Origin: Rufibacter sp. XAAS-G3-1
Lineage (GTDB): Bacteria; Bacteroidota; Bacteroidia; Cytophagales; Hymenobacteraceae
Assembly: GCF_013623775.1 (NCBI RefSeq)
Contig: NZ_JABFAM010000014.1
Location: 1 to 64,000 of the forward strand
Reading direction: 5' to 3'
Length of the DNA: 64,000 nt
Below, in pieces: positions 31,541 to 40,897 of this stretch; the stretch's first letter is position 1, and every line of letters starts with the position of its first letter. The position numbers were made by a program, and so were the translations under genes. Under the pieces are notes generated by a model that worked only from the letters and a program-made list of their open reading frames with translations, had not been told where the DNA came from and searched no databases.

Positions 31541-32368
31541 ATGCAAGTACCCAACGGAACCCTGATAGCCCTGGGCGGCGGCGATGACGATGGTTTGCTA
31601 CGCCTAATCCGGTCTGAGCTGTGCAGCAGCAATTCCCATATTGAGGTGATTACCACGGCCACCCTGGAACCCATGGAGTCTGGCCAGGCGTACAAAGAGG
31701 CGTTTGAAGAACTGGGCTGCCAAAGCGTGCGGTTCATGCACATTGACGAAGACAACGAACCCGACAAACCGGAATACCTTTCCCGCATTGCCAAGGCCGA
31801 GGTCATTTTCTTTACCGGTGGCAACCAGTTACGCCTGAAAGAGTTTCTGGCCGGTTCCCAACTGCACCAACTCATGCAGCGCCGTTACCAGGAAGAGGAA
31901 ATTACCATTGCCGGCACCAGCGCCGGGGCCGCCGCCATGTCTGACCGCATGATCTATGAAGGCCATAGCTATCACTCCCTACAGAAAGGCGAGGTAAAGA
32001 CCACGAACGGTCTTTCCTTCATCCAGAACGTTTTCATTGACACGCACTTCACCGAACGCGGCCGTTTTGGCCGTCTGGCCCACGTGGTCACCAAACGACC
32101 TGAGTTTATTGGCATTGGCTTGGGCGAGGAAACCGGCATCATTATTACCGGCGGAAACCACGTAGAAGTGTTCGGCAACGGGGTGGTCACCATCATGGAC
32201 GGTTCCCACGTGCGGTATTCCAACTTAGACGAAGTAGAGGAAGGCGAGCCTATCGCTATTGAGAACCTGGTCATGCACCTGCTGGTGGAAGGCCACGAGT
32301 ACTGCCTCTCTGACCGCCATTTCCGGAAGATTTCCCAACAGAAACGCAAAACCTCCAGCGAAACGTAA
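31541..32368 (+). CDS. Cyanophycinase (S51-family serine peptidase)
   Basis: A 275-aa protein. The peptidase S51 core is clear: GGGDDDGLL at the start, FFTGGNQLRLKEFL (90-103), and the nucleophile elbow GTSAGAAAMS with S127. QNVFIDTHFTERGRFGRL (about 164-181) is typical of cyanophycinases. The enzyme releases beta-Asp-Arg dipeptides from cyanophycin inside the cell. No cyanophycin synthetase or isoaspartyl dipeptidase is next to it in this window, so its substrate is uncertain. It has no signal peptide. Confidence 0.88.
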   Translation: MQVPNGTLIALGGGDDDGLLRLIRSELCSSNSHIEVITTATLEPMESGQAYKEAFEELGCQSVRFMHIDEDNEPDKPEYLSRIAKAEVIFFTGGNQLRLKEFLAGSQLHQLMQRRYQEEEITIAGTSAGAAAMSDRMIYEGHSYHSLQKGEVKTTNGLSFIQNVFIDTHFTERGRFGRLAHVVTKRPEFIGIGLGEETGIIITGGNHVEVFGNGVVTIMDGSHVRYSNLDEVEEGEPIAIENLVMHLLVEGHEYCLSDRHFRKISQQKRKTSSET

Positions 32369-32412
32369 GCTTAGATGCGGCTTTCAGCCGAGTGACAATG
32401 GTAAACAAGGTT

Positions 32413-32450
32413 CGTTTTCAGGCTACTTTCTGAGAAACTGCCCTAAAACG
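32413..32450. repeat. GTTTTAGGC-family hairpin
   Basis: CGTTTTCAGGC and GCCCTAAAACG arms with imperfect inner pairing, 45 bp after the cyanophycinase stop codon. Confidence 0.6.
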
Positions 32451-32467
32451 CTAATCGCGATTATTAG

Positions 32468-32685
32468 GTGCACGCCTTATGCTGTTCCCTCGGCTTGTCC
32501 GCTCTTTGCGTGGGTGCAGGTGCTGTATTGTTTCATCTTAGGCGGTATGCGCTCGGGGAAGACTGGAAAGGGAAAGTGGTAAAGAGTATTGGCTCTAGTA
32601 TTTAATTCTTCTAGTATTTACCCTTACGTTAGCAGATACTCCCCCTTTGAAGGGGGCGAAGGGGGATGTTTACACCTGCCGGTTC
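32468..32685 (+). repeat. Fold-back repeat copy D, internally deleted, with CCCCTTTGAAGGGG tail
   Basis: Upstream and downstream flanks match copy A, including the CCCCCTTTGAAGGGGG element and ATGTTTACACCTGCCG after it. About 100 bp of the core is missing exactly between the two GCGCTC motifs, leaving GCGCTCGGGGAAGACTGG. Confidence 0.85.
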
Positions 32686-32699
32686 ACGCGTTCCTATTT

Positions 32700-33007
32700 T
32701 CTTGCAAAGGCGTATTCCCCTCCTGGGAGGGGCAGGGGTGGGTTCTGCATCATTCTTAAGAATACATGGTTTAAGTTTTGAACTTGCCCTAACAATGACC
32801 GGAAGTTTGAACCTTCCGTAAGACGAAAGCCTTAAGCCTGCTTTTGCTGAGAAAGGGTCGGTTTTACACCATCTCCTATGCATAATAGCGCAAAAATCTT
32901 CTGATATACGATTTCCCTCTTCACGCAAAAAGGTGCGTTTCAAGGCTATTTTCTAAGAAGTAGACCTAAAACGCACCTTCGGTACTTTACAAGAGAGATG
33001 ACCAGGA
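32700..33007. repeat. Gap with CCCCTCCTGGGAGGGG repeat and a hairpin
   Basis: A CCCCTCCTGGGAGGGGCAGG repeat is at about 32713-32745, inverted relative to 28081-28110. A hairpin-family copy with arms GGTGCGTTTCAAGGCT / AGACCTAAAACGCACC is at 32932-32977, 30 bp past the stop codon of the oxidoreductase gene on the other strand. Confidence 0.7.
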
Positions 33008-33901
33008 TTACAGCCTGAACTCTTTCTGCAGTTCCATGTTGATGGCGACACCGGCTTTGGTGCCTTCGGCGGCGGCTACAATCACGAGTTGCATGTCACG
33101 GGCGGCGTCTCCGGCTACGTAGAGGCCGGGCACGTTGGTCTGTTGGTGCTTGTAGGTTCTGACCACGCCTTTGCTGGTGAAGTCGCACTGGAGTTGGCGG
33201 GCCAGGTCTGAGCGTTGGTCTGCACCGGTGGAGAAAAACATGACCTCGCGGTTCTCTACCTGTCCGTTCCTGAGCACAATGCGCTGCATGTGCTTGCCTT
33301 CGCCCTCTATCCGTTCAATACCGGCGGTGTTTATCTGCACTTTGTTGCGGGCCAGGAGCTCGCGGTCTTCGCGGGTGAGGCGGTTGGTGCCGTCTGTGAA
33401 CAGCATCACGTCACTGCTCCAGGTTTTGAGGGACAGCGAGAGACCAATGGCATCGCGGTTTTTGCCGTAGGCCGCCAAGGGCTTGTTTCGGGACTCAAAC
33501 CCATCACAGTACGGGCAATGGTGGATGCTGCCGCCGTAGAACGGTTCTGCCCCCGGTATTTTAGGCCAGCGGTCACTTACCCCCGTGGCCAGCAGCACCT
33601 TTCTGGAAAGATACACCTGGTCATGCTCATCGGTGGCTTTGAACAGGTCGGCCTCCTTGGTGATCTGCACAATGCGGGTATGCTTGAAGGCTACCTCGTA
33701 CTTTTCCAGGTCTTCGCGCCCCAGGCGCAGAAACTCTTGCGGCGGGGTTCCGTCGCGGCTTATGAAACCGTTCATGTTATGGGCATAGTGGTTCCGGTAT
33801 TCGCCGGAATCAAACAGGGCTACCTTTCGCATGCAACGCCCCAGCAACATGGCTGCACTTAGCCCAGCCGGGCCTCCGCCCACAATCAATACATCATACA
33901 T
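33008..33901 (-). CDS. Thioredoxin reductase-like FAD oxidoreductase
   Basis: A 297-aa flavoprotein. It has an N-terminal FAD site (GGGPAGLSAAMLLGR, 8-22), a redox CxxC as C129-P-Y-C132, and the C-terminal FAD motif VAGDAARDMQLVIVAAAEGTKAG. The usual GxGxxA/G NADPH motif is replaced by AAYGKNRDAIGL, so pyridine-nucleotide use is uncertain. Such proteins reduce thioredoxins, bacillithiol disulfides or related dithiols. It is a single-gene unit. Confidence 0.88.
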   Translation of the reverse strand: MYDVLIVGGGPAGLSAAMLLGRCMRKVALFDSGEYRNHYAHNMNGFISRDGTPPQEFLRLGREDLEKYEVAFKHTRIVQITKEADLFKATDEHDQVYLSRKVLLATGVSDRWPKIPGAEPFYGGSIHHCPYCDGFESRNKPLAAYGKNRDAIGLSLSLKTWSSDVMLFTDGTNRLTREDRELLARNKVQINTAGIERIEGEGKHMQRIVLRNGQVENREVMFFSTGADQRSDLARQLQCDFTSKGVVRTYKHQQTNVPGLYVAGDAARDMQLVIVAAAEGTKAGVAINMELQKEFRL

Positions 33902-34111
33902 AGATATCTATCGCTTAACCAGTCATGGCTAAACGCATCTGGCAAAAAAGGGATGGCTTCTTAGGTGCTTTTTTTCGTTAGCTTGCCTGGTTTCTGGCTC
34001 ATAGCAGGATTCAGACACCAAAACTTATCGCTTGTACTTGCCGGGGCATTGAGATTTATAAAAAATATAGTGCTTATGCATAACATTATCTAAATATCAA
34101 TTCAATTTTTC

Positions 34112-34119
34112 TATATTTG
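34112..34119 (+). promoter_or_regulatory. -7 box TATATTTG
   Basis: A perfect TAnnTTTG element in an AT-rich stretch 50 bp before the FadL-type start codon. No clear -33 TTTG was found at the expected distance. Confidence 0.55.
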
Positions 34120-34169
34120 GTTAGCAAATTCACACGAACCAAATACACTTATCCTTAACTAGCAAACGC

Positions 34170-35423
34170 ATGAAAAGTAGATTTTTAGCCTTACTGGGCA
34201 GTGCTGTGCTCTCAGCGGGCGTCGCCAACGCAGGGGGCTTCCAGGCCAACCTACAGGGGCAGAAGCAAATAGGCATGGGGCACGTGGGTACTGGGCTGGT
34301 CTTAGACCAGAGCAGCATTTTCTTTAACCCCGGGGCGTTGGCCCACCTGCGCCAGAATGGTATTCAGCTAGGGGTGAGTGCGTTGAATGCCAAGATTGCG
34401 TACCGAGCACCTGCCCCGGCAATCAATGAGTCTTACACAGACAATCCGCTCAGCACGCCTTTTCAGGCGTATGCTTCTTTTGGGAAAGAGGATAGCCCGC
34501 TCCGTTTCGGGATTGGGGTGTATACGCCCTATGGCTCTTCTGTGAATTGGGGCAAGTCATGGCAGGGGCGCTTTGGCCTGAATGAACTGACGCTCCAGGC
34601 CATCTTCATTCAGCCTACCATCAGTTACCGGGTGTCTGATAAGTTGGGCATTGGGGCTGGTTTTGTGTACTCTACCGGTAGCGTGAACCTGCAGAGAAGC
34701 ATTCCGCTGACCACCCAGTTGCCTTCTGGTTATTATGCCGAAGGTGGGGTAGAACTGGACGGTGCGGCCAGCGGCTTCGGGTTCAACGTGGGGGTTTTCT
34801 TCCAGCCTACCGAAAAGCTTTCCTTGGGCCTTACCTACCGGTCTAAGGTAGAAATGGAAGTAAAAGAGGGCGATGTTACCTTCGCGCTTCCGTCTTCCCC
34901 GTTGGTGACCAGCCAGTTCCAGGCCACTCAGTTTGACGCCAAACTTCCGTTGCCGGCCAACATTACCCTGGGGATTGGCTTTAAACCCACCGAGGCCCTT
35001 ACCATTGGCGTTGACGTGCAGCGCGTGGCTTGGAGTGCCTACGAATCTCTGCGCTTTGACTACAATGCCGCCGTACGCGGGGAGATGTTTTCTGAAAGTC
35101 TCCGCAACTATGAAGATTCTTACATTTACCGCTTGGGAGCCCAGTACCGGGTTTCAGACATCTTGACCGTACGGGCCGGTGCCTACTATGACAACTCGCC
35201 GGTAGAGGCGGGTTACCTTACCCCAGAAACCCCAGATGCTGATTCAAGGGGAGTTTCTGCCGGTCTAACCCTGGCCCTCAGCGAGAAAGTAGACCTTGAC
35301 GCTTCTTTTCTGTACATCAACAAGAAAGAGCGCACCGATGACGCCAGCAAGTCTGGTGGCGTGCCTGGTACTTACAAATCTGTGGCGTATATCCCTGGCG
35401 TAGGCCTCAATTACAAGTTTTAA
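34170..35423 (+). CDS. OmpP1/FadL family outer-membrane transporter
   Basis: A 417-aa protein with signal peptide (MKSRFLALLGSAVLSAGVANAG). The N-terminal hatch region has the family pattern GLVLDQSSIFFNPGALAHL. A 14-strand beta-barrel follows, with periodic strands such as YRVSDKLGIGAGFVYSTGSV and LSLGLTYRSKVEMEV, ending in tyrosine-lysine-phenylalanine (GVGLNYKF). FadL proteins take up long-chain fatty acids and other hydrophobics across the outer membrane. It lies 12 bp before an SGNH-hydrolase lipoprotein gene; the pair is common in Bacteroidota and suggests hydrolysis of a lipid or ester at the surface followed by uptake. Confidence 0.92.
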   Translation: MKSRFLALLGSAVLSAGVANAGGFQANLQGQKQIGMGHVGTGLVLDQSSIFFNPGALAHLRQNGIQLGVSALNAKIAYRAPAPAINESYTDNPLSTPFQAYASFGKEDSPLRFGIGVYTPYGSSVNWGKSWQGRFGLNELTLQAIFIQPTISYRVSDKLGIGAGFVYSTGSVNLQRSIPLTTQLPSGYYAEGGVELDGAASGFGFNVGVFFQPTEKLSLGLTYRSKVEMEVKEGDVTFALPSSPLVTSQFQATQFDAKLPLPANITLGIGFKPTEALTIGVDVQRVAWSAYESLRFDYNAAVRGEMFSESLRNYEDSYIYRLGAQYRVSDILTVRAGAYYDNSPVEAGYLTPETPDADSRGVSAGLTLALSEKVDLDASFLYINKKERTDDASKSGGVPGTYKSVAYIPGVGLNYKF

Positions 35424-35434
35424 TTTAAAGTAAC

Positions 35435-36865
35435 ATGAAGAACGTATTCTATAGATGGGGCGCGACCGCGCTTCTTTCCAGCGCTTTCCTTTTTACCGGC
35501 TGTGAACCTGAGTTTGAGGACGACATTACCGTTAGCCGCGGCGACTTAGATTTAAGCAAGTACGTAGCCGTAGGAAACTCGCTTACCGCCGGTTACCAGG
35601 ACAACGGCCTTTATTTGGAGGGACAGGCCTATTCCTACCCAAATATTTTGGCCAATCAGTTCAGTTACGCGGGCGGAGGGCCATTTGCGCAGCCTCTGTT
35701 CTCGCAGGCGCAAGGCAACGGTTCTGGTTATTTACGCTTGGCAGGCTTCACTGCTACTGGTTCTCCACTTCTGGTGCCGGTGACAGATTTCCTAGCCACT
35801 GAATCTGCGACAAGCCCCTTTTTCAAAGATGAGTTCACTACTGAGGTACAAAACTTCGGGATACCCGGCATTAGATTATCTGACATTAAAACGCCTGGTT
35901 ACGGCAGCGCACAGGGCAACCCGTATTTTGAGCGGATTACGCCAGATGCCAATCAATTCCAAACGTACCTTGCCCGTGTTTCTGCCAGTAACCCCACCTT
36001 CTTCAGCTCTTGGTTAGGCAACAATGACGTGTTAGGGTATGCTACCGCTGGTGGCTTTTCCGGGACTATTACCCCAGTGGCAACGTTTACCTCTCTCTAC
36101 ACAGAGTTAATCACGGCCATGACCGCTAATGGTGCCGAAGGCATTGTGGCTACTATTCCAGATGTACGGTCAGTTCCTTTCTTTACCACAGTTGGGCCAA
36201 CCGCAAAACCGCTGCTGACCGCCGCTGTGGCGGCGGCCCAAGCCCAGGGACTTCCCATTACGGGTGTATCGGCGCTTACCAAGAATACTCCTGCCCGCAT
36301 TACTATTACTCCGGCCTCTATCAAAGATGCGTCTGGCGGAAGTATCCTGCTCACATTAACGTCTAGCGCCTACCTTCCCTTGATTGGACAGCCAACCGGC
36401 AGATACTGGCGCGAACTGGCCGCTTCGCAAAGCCCAACCAACGCAGCGGCAACACTACGGGGCTATCTTACCACTTTCCAGATTGACACCACCAGAGCGT
36501 TTGGGCTAGACCCAAGAAACCCAGTTCCTAGTGCCTTTGTGTTAGATGACACGGAACAAGCGGAAATCAACACGGCTACTATTGCCTATAACAATGCCAT
36601 CAAGGCGCAGGCAACGGCTAAGAACCTGGCGGTATTTGACGCTTATGAGTTCTTCAACTCTATCCAAGGCGGGTTCATGCTGAATGGCGTGGCGTATTCT
36701 CCGGCTTTTATTACCGGTAATCTCTTCTCTTTAGATGGTGTACACCCTACGCAACGTGGGTATGCCATTATTGCCAATAGAATGATAGAAGCCATCAATG
36801 CGAAATACGGTGCTACCATTCCCACCATTGATGTCACTCAGTTTAGGGCGGTGCTTATCCCGTAG
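35435..36865 (+). CDS. SGNH/GDSL-type hydrolase lipoprotein
   Basis: A 476-aa lipoprotein with lipobox LFTGC (C23). The SGNH blocks are visible: YVAVGNSLTAGYQ with nucleophile S49, SWLGNNDVLGY with the block III Asn, and LDGVHPTQRGYAIIA with the catalytic Asp-x-x-His. It is an esterase or lipase anchored in the outer membrane. The FadL partner gene 12 bp upstream points to a joint role in lipid or hydrophobic substrate use. A perfect terminator hairpin follows. Confidence 0.9.
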   Translation: MKNVFYRWGATALLSSAFLFTGCEPEFEDDITVSRGDLDLSKYVAVGNSLTAGYQDNGLYLEGQAYSYPNILANQFSYAGGGPFAQPLFSQAQGNGSGYLRLAGFTATGSPLLVPVTDFLATESATSPFFKDEFTTEVQNFGIPGIRLSDIKTPGYGSAQGNPYFERITPDANQFQTYLARVSASNPTFFSSWLGNNDVLGYATAGGFSGTITPVATFTSLYTELITAMTANGAEGIVATIPDVRSVPFFTTVGPTAKPLLTAAVAAAQAQGLPITGVSALTKNTPARITITPASIKDASGGSILLTLTSSAYLPLIGQPTGRYWRELAASQSPTNAAATLRGYLTTFQIDTTRAFGLDPRNPVPSAFVLDDTEQAEINTATIAYNNAIKAQATAKNLAVFDAYEFFNSIQGGFMLNGVAYSPAFITGNLFSLDGVHPTQRGYAIIANRMIEAINAKYGATIPTIDVTQFRAVLIP

Positions 36866-36889
36866 TTTGGCTTTTACTTATGCTCTTGT

Positions 36890-36919
36890 GAAAAGACCAG
36901 CCGTAGGGCTGGTCTTTTC
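36890..36919 (+). terminator. Intrinsic terminator after the FadL/SGNH operon
   Basis: GAAAAGACCAGCC and GGCTGGTCTTTTC form a perfect 13 bp stem with a 4-base loop and an internal T-run. Confidence 0.88.
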
Positions 36920-37019
36920 TGTTGGCGGCCAAGAATGCGTCACAATCCCCTAAAAAAATCCTCGCTCTTATCTTCGCAATAGCATAACTTCGTATACCAT
37001 CTACCTTAACGCTGAAATT

Positions 37020-37475
37020 ATGAAAAACTACCCCTTACTTCTTCTCTTATTCTGCTGCGCCCTCTTCTTCAACGCCTGCAGCGACGATGACGATGCAACT
37101 CCTAACAAAGAGGATATGCTAATGAACAAGCGTTGGCAGATTACGGCTCTGGATGTAACTCTCCCATTTGTTGGCCCCCAAGATTTATATGCAGGTTTTG
37201 AGAACTGTGAGAAAGATAGCTTTGTAGAATTCAGGGGTAACGGAGTTCTAGTGGTAGACGAAGGAGCCATCAAGTGCAACAGTTCTGGCCCGCAACAGGT
37301 TACTGGTTCCTGGAAGTTGGAAGGAGATGTGTTGACCATTATGGGTGCCGGAGCCTCTTTTGGCTTACCTGTCAATGACTTGGAAGTCACCATAACAGAC
37401 CTGTCAAGCACCCGCCTTGATGGAGAATTCTCCCAAAGTATTATTGATGGTACAGTCACCCTGGAGACCATGTAA
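37020..37475 (+). CDS. Lipocalin-like lipoprotein
   Basis: A 151-aa protein. The signal peptide ends in a lipobox (FFNAC, C20) followed by an acidic spacer SDDDDATPN. The mature domain starts with a NKRWQITALDV motif and has beta strands such as CEKDSFVEFRGNGVLVVDEGAIKC and VTGSWKLEGDVLTIMG, the pattern of lipocalin-like DUF4923/DUF5004-type proteins. The ligand is unknown. A TATCTTCG -7-like box lies about 45 bp upstream. A 44 bp palindrome follows as terminator. Confidence 0.78.
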   Translation: MKNYPLLLLLFCCALFFNACSDDDDATPNKEDMLMNKRWQITALDVTLPFVGPQDLYAGFENCEKDSFVEFRGNGVLVVDEGAIKCNSSGPQQVTGSWKLEGDVLTIMGAGASFGLPVNDLEVTITDLSSTRLDGEFSQSIIDGTVTLETM

Positions 37476-37502
37476 GGCTACTTACGTTTCATCATACTTT
37501 AT

Positions 37503-37546
37503 TTTAAAACAGAAGAGGGAGCCTAGGCTCCCTCTTCTGTTTTAAA
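37503..37546. terminator. Perfect 44 bp palindromic terminator
   Basis: The 22 bases beginning TTTAAAACAGAAGAGGGAGC are followed by their exact complement without spacer, centred on CCTAGG. With A-runs and T-runs at both ends it can work in both directions. A hairpin-family half follows at about 37545-37580. Confidence 0.85.
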
Positions 37547-37661
37547 GGCGTTTTTAGAAATCTAGCCGTAAAACGTCTAAGATCCTTACCGCTGTTTTCC
37601 TTCCATCTAAATCTTGCAGGTAGCAAACTCGCTTCTTTTTAGAAAAACAGCCCCAAAACGC

Positions 37662-40532
37662 TTAGTGCGCCTGCAACCAATTTTCGCCGGTACCCAAACC
37701 CACTTCCATAGGTACAGTAAGCGGGAAGGCGTTTTTCATGAGTTCTTCAATCTTGGGCTGCACCACGGTTAGTTCGTCTTTGAGCACGTCAAATACCAGT
37801 TCATCATGCACCTGTAGAATCATGCGGCTGGCTAGTTGCTCGTCGCGCAGCCACTGGTCTATGTGGATCATGGCAATCTTGATGATATCGGCAGCGGTGC
37901 CCTGGATGGGCGCGTTGATGGCGTTTCGTTCGGCGTAGCCCCTAATGTTCTGGTTCCGCGAGTTGATGTCGCGCAGGTACCGGCGGCGGCCCAGCAAGGT
38001 CTCTACAAATTCCTGGTCGCGGGCCTGGTTGATGGCGCTGTCCATGTACTCCTTTACGGCCGGGAACTCCTGGAAATAGGCTTCTATGATCTCAGCGGCC
38101 TCGCGGCGCGGAATGGCTAGACGCTCTGCCAGCCCGAAAGCGGAGATGCCGTAGATAATCCCGAAGTTGATGGTCTTGGCCTTGCGGCGCATGTCAGAAT
38201 CTACCTGGTCAACGGGCACGTGGAACACCTTGGCCGCGGTAGAAGCGTGAATGTCCAGGCCGTTTTGGAAAGCCTCTTTCATGGTGGCGTCATTGCTGAA
38301 GTGCGCCATGATTCTTAGCTCAATCTGCGAGTAATCTGCGGAAAGCAGCACGTGGTTCTCGTCCCTCGGCACGAAGGCTTTTCTAATCTCACGGCCTTTC
38401 TCCGTCCGGATGGGAATGTTCTGCAGGTTGGGATTGGTGGAGCTCAAACGACCAGTAGCGGCCACGGCCTGGTTGTACGAGGTGTGCAGGCGGTTGTCTT
38501 CGTTGCACACCAAAGCCGGAAGCGCGTCTACGTACGTACTCTTCAATTTGGTTAACTGCCGATGATCCAGGATCAGCTGCACAATCTCGTGCTCAAAAGC
38601 CAGTTTAGATAGAATCTCTTCGCCAGTGGCGTATTGGCCGGTTTTGGTTTTCTTGATTTTGCTTCCGCCCAGGCCCATACGGTCAAACAGCACCTCGCCC
38701 AACTGCTTGGGAGACCCGATGTTGAATTCCATACCCGCCAGGTGGAAGATTTTCTGCTCAATTTCCTGGATGCTGGTTTGCAGCACAATGGAAGACTCAG
38801 CCAGCGCCTCGGCATCAATGCTCACGCCTTCGCGCTCCATGTGGCCCAGCACGCGCAGGAGCGGGTTCTCCACCTCATTGAATAGGCGTTTCAGGCCTTG
38901 TTTCTCTAAAAGAGGGTCAAAGTAGTTCTTGAGTTGCAGGGTGATGTCGGCATCCTCACAGGCGTACTCGTAAATCTGAAGGGCGGGCAATTTGTCCATG
39001 GTGAGTTGGTTCTTGCCTTTGCCCAGCAGCGTCTCAATGGCAATGGGGGTATAGTGCAGGTACGTTTCCGCGAGCAAATCCATGTTATGGCGCATGTCGG
39101 GCTCCAGAAGGTAATGGGCCAGCATGGTGTCATAAAGCGGCCCCTGCACGTCAATGCCGTAGCGTTGCAGCACCACCAGGTCATACTTGATGTTCTGCCC
39201 GATTTTGGTGATGGTGGGGCTTTCCAGTACTTCCTTGAACTCCTGCACAATGGCACGGGCCGCTTCCTCATCTTTGGGCGGAACCGGGATGTAATACGCC
39301 TCGCCGGGCAGATAACAGAACGAGATGCCTACCAAACGGGCCGTGATGGCGTCAATGCTGGTGGTCTCAGTATCAAAGGAAACCTCTTTCTGCAGTTTCA
39401 AATATTTGAGTAGCTGCGCGCGCTGTTCTGGAGTGGTGAGCAGGTGGTATTCGTGCAGGGTAGTATCAATGGTTCTGCGGGTGCCGGTCACGTATTCGCC
39501 CCCGGCGGTCTCCCCAGCCACGCCTTCTTCGGGAGCCATGGTTTCTGCTACCGGCATCTCAAACAGCGAGGTTTGCCCCATGGGTTTGTCAGACTTGAAG
39601 CCTTTGCCTACGGTAGGTTTGTTGGGCACGGGCTTGGGAACGGCGGGCGAGGCGGTGCCCAACACGCGCGTGGCCAGTTGCCGGAACTCCAACTCGTCAA
39701 ACAAGGCGGCCAGCTTGTCCATGTCGGGGCCATCATAGCGTAAGCCTTCTTCGTCGAAGTCAATGGGCACGTCCAGGTGAATGGTGGCCAGTTCTTTGGA
39801 CATGAGGCCCTGCTCCGCGAAGTTCACCACGTTCTCTTTCTGCTTGCCTTTGAGCTCGTGTGCGTTCGCGATCAGGTTCTCCACCGAGCCGTATTTCTGG
39901 ATGAGCGTTTTCGCGGTCTTTTCGCCAATACCGGGTATTCCGGGGATGTTGTCCACGGCATCGCCCTGCAGGCCCAGAATGTCAATGACCTGCTTCACGT
40001 CGCTGATTTCCCAGCGCTCCAATACCTTGGGTTTGTCAATCACCTCAATGGCGTTGCCCAGAAAAGCCGGTTTGTAGACGAACACGTGGTCGGTGACCAG
40101 TTGGTAGTAGTCCTTGTCAGGCGTCATCATGAAGACATCGTAGCCGGCTTTCTCGGCTTTGCAGGAGAGGGTGCCAATGATGTCATCGGCCTCAAAGCCG
40201 TCCAGCATCATACCGGGGATTCCGAACGCCTCCACAATCTTCTTCACGTACGGAATGGCGATGGAGATGTCCTCGGGCATGGCCTGCCGGTTGGCCTTGT
40301 ACTCCACAAAGCTATCGTGCCGGAACGTCTTGGAAGGTCCATCATAGCAGACGCCAATGTGGGTGGGCTTCTCGCGGTTGAGCAGGTCTACCAAGGTGTT
40401 GGTGAAGCCCAGGGCGGCCCCGGTGTTCATGCCTTTGGAGTTGATTCTGGGGTTCTTGCTGAAGGCGAAGTGGGCGCGGTAAATGAGCGCCATGGCGTCT
40501 AGCAGAAACAGGCGTTTGTCTGGTGTACTCAT
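37662..40532 (-). CDS. polA: DNA polymerase I
   Basis: About 956 aa from the ATG that begins MSTPDKRLFLLDAMALIYRA; the open frame runs 31 codons further upstream but those are not family-like. Domains in order: 5'-nuclease (1 to about 290, GFEADDIIGTL, DVFMMTPDKDYYQLV), 3'-5' exonuclease (about 370-550, with VSFDTETTSID intact, so proofreading is likely), and family A polymerase (about 560-956, ADYSQIELRIMAH, RRKAKTINFGIIYG, QVHDELVFDV). It fills gaps, removes RNA primers and repairs DNA. It is monocistronic. Confidence 0.97.
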   Translation of the reverse strand: MSTPDKRLFLLDAMALIYRAHFAFSKNPRINSKGMNTGAALGFTNTLVDLLNREKPTHIGVCYDGPSKTFRHDSFVEYKANRQAMPEDISIAIPYVKKIVEAFGIPGMMLDGFEADDIIGTLSCKAEKAGYDVFMMTPDKDYYQLVTDHVFVYKPAFLGNAIEVIDKPKVLERWEISDVKQVIDILGLQGDAVDNIPGIPGIGEKTAKTLIQKYGSVENLIANAHELKGKQKENVVNFAEQGLMSKELATIHLDVPIDFDEEGLRYDGPDMDKLAALFDELEFRQLATRVLGTASPAVPKPVPNKPTVGKGFKSDKPMGQTSLFEMPVAETMAPEEGVAGETAGGEYVTGTRRTIDTTLHEYHLLTTPEQRAQLLKYLKLQKEVSFDTETTSIDAITARLVGISFCYLPGEAYYIPVPPKDEEAARAIVQEFKEVLESPTITKIGQNIKYDLVVLQRYGIDVQGPLYDTMLAHYLLEPDMRHNMDLLAETYLHYTPIAIETLLGKGKNQLTMDKLPALQIYEYACEDADITLQLKNYFDPLLEKQGLKRLFNEVENPLLRVLGHMEREGVSIDAEALAESSIVLQTSIQEIEQKIFHLAGMEFNIGSPKQLGEVLFDRMGLGGSKIKKTKTGQYATGEEILSKLAFEHEIVQLILDHRQLTKLKSTYVDALPALVCNEDNRLHTSYNQAVAATGRLSSTNPNLQNIPIRTEKGREIRKAFVPRDENHVLLSADYSQIELRIMAHFSNDATMKEAFQNGLDIHASTAAKVFHVPVDQVDSDMRRKAKTINFGIIYGISAFGLAERLAIPRREAAEIIEAYFQEFPAVKEYMDSAINQARDQEFVETLLGRRRYLRDINSRNQNIRGYAERNAINAPIQGTAADIIKIAMIHIDQWLRDEQLASRMILQVHDELVFDVLKDELTVVQPKIEELMKNAFPLTVPMEVGLGTGENWLQAH

Positions 40533-40618
40533 AGGGTAGCGAAGGTACGGGCAAAGCCGCGGCTGTGCAACGGTGTCTTTTATATTACTGCCGTACCCGC
40601 AGAAAGTTTGCGAGGTTC

Positions 40619-40824
40619 GTTTCAAGCCTATTTTTGAGAAAACAGGCCCAAAACGGATGCAGTGGAAGAACCCAAGACCTCACAGGTTTTCAAAACCTGT
40701 GAGGTCTCTCCGCTTAACTGCGCAATTACGCCAGATCCAAAGACCTCGTAGTGTCTGCCAGACCTACGAGGGTCTACGCCAGTTCCGTTTCAAGCCTGTT
40801 TTCCCCAAAACACCCTTAAAACTG
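40619..40824. repeat. Array of four palindromic repeats
   Basis: A hairpin-family copy (40619-40656), an inverted AGACCTCACAGGTTTT pair (40675-40707), an inverted GACCTCGTAGTG / CTACGAGGGTC pair (40741-40775) and a second hairpin copy (about 40785-40824). The two middle elements occur in the same order at 61774-61881. Confidence 0.82.
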
Positions 40825-40897
40825 GTTCCTGCCGGAGCGCCGCAAATGCCTGACCGTTCCGGCGACAAGAATCTTTAGAACTAACCAATTTATTAGT

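Noticed and set aside
40533-40625. 31-codon N-terminal extension of DNA polymerase I
   Set aside because: The downstream ATG begins the conserved 5'-nuclease domain; the extension reaches into a hairpin repeat.
40675-40775. Possible CRISPR array from closely spaced repeats
   Set aside because: The repeats are palindromic pairs of different families, not direct repeats with equal spacers, and there are no cas genes.
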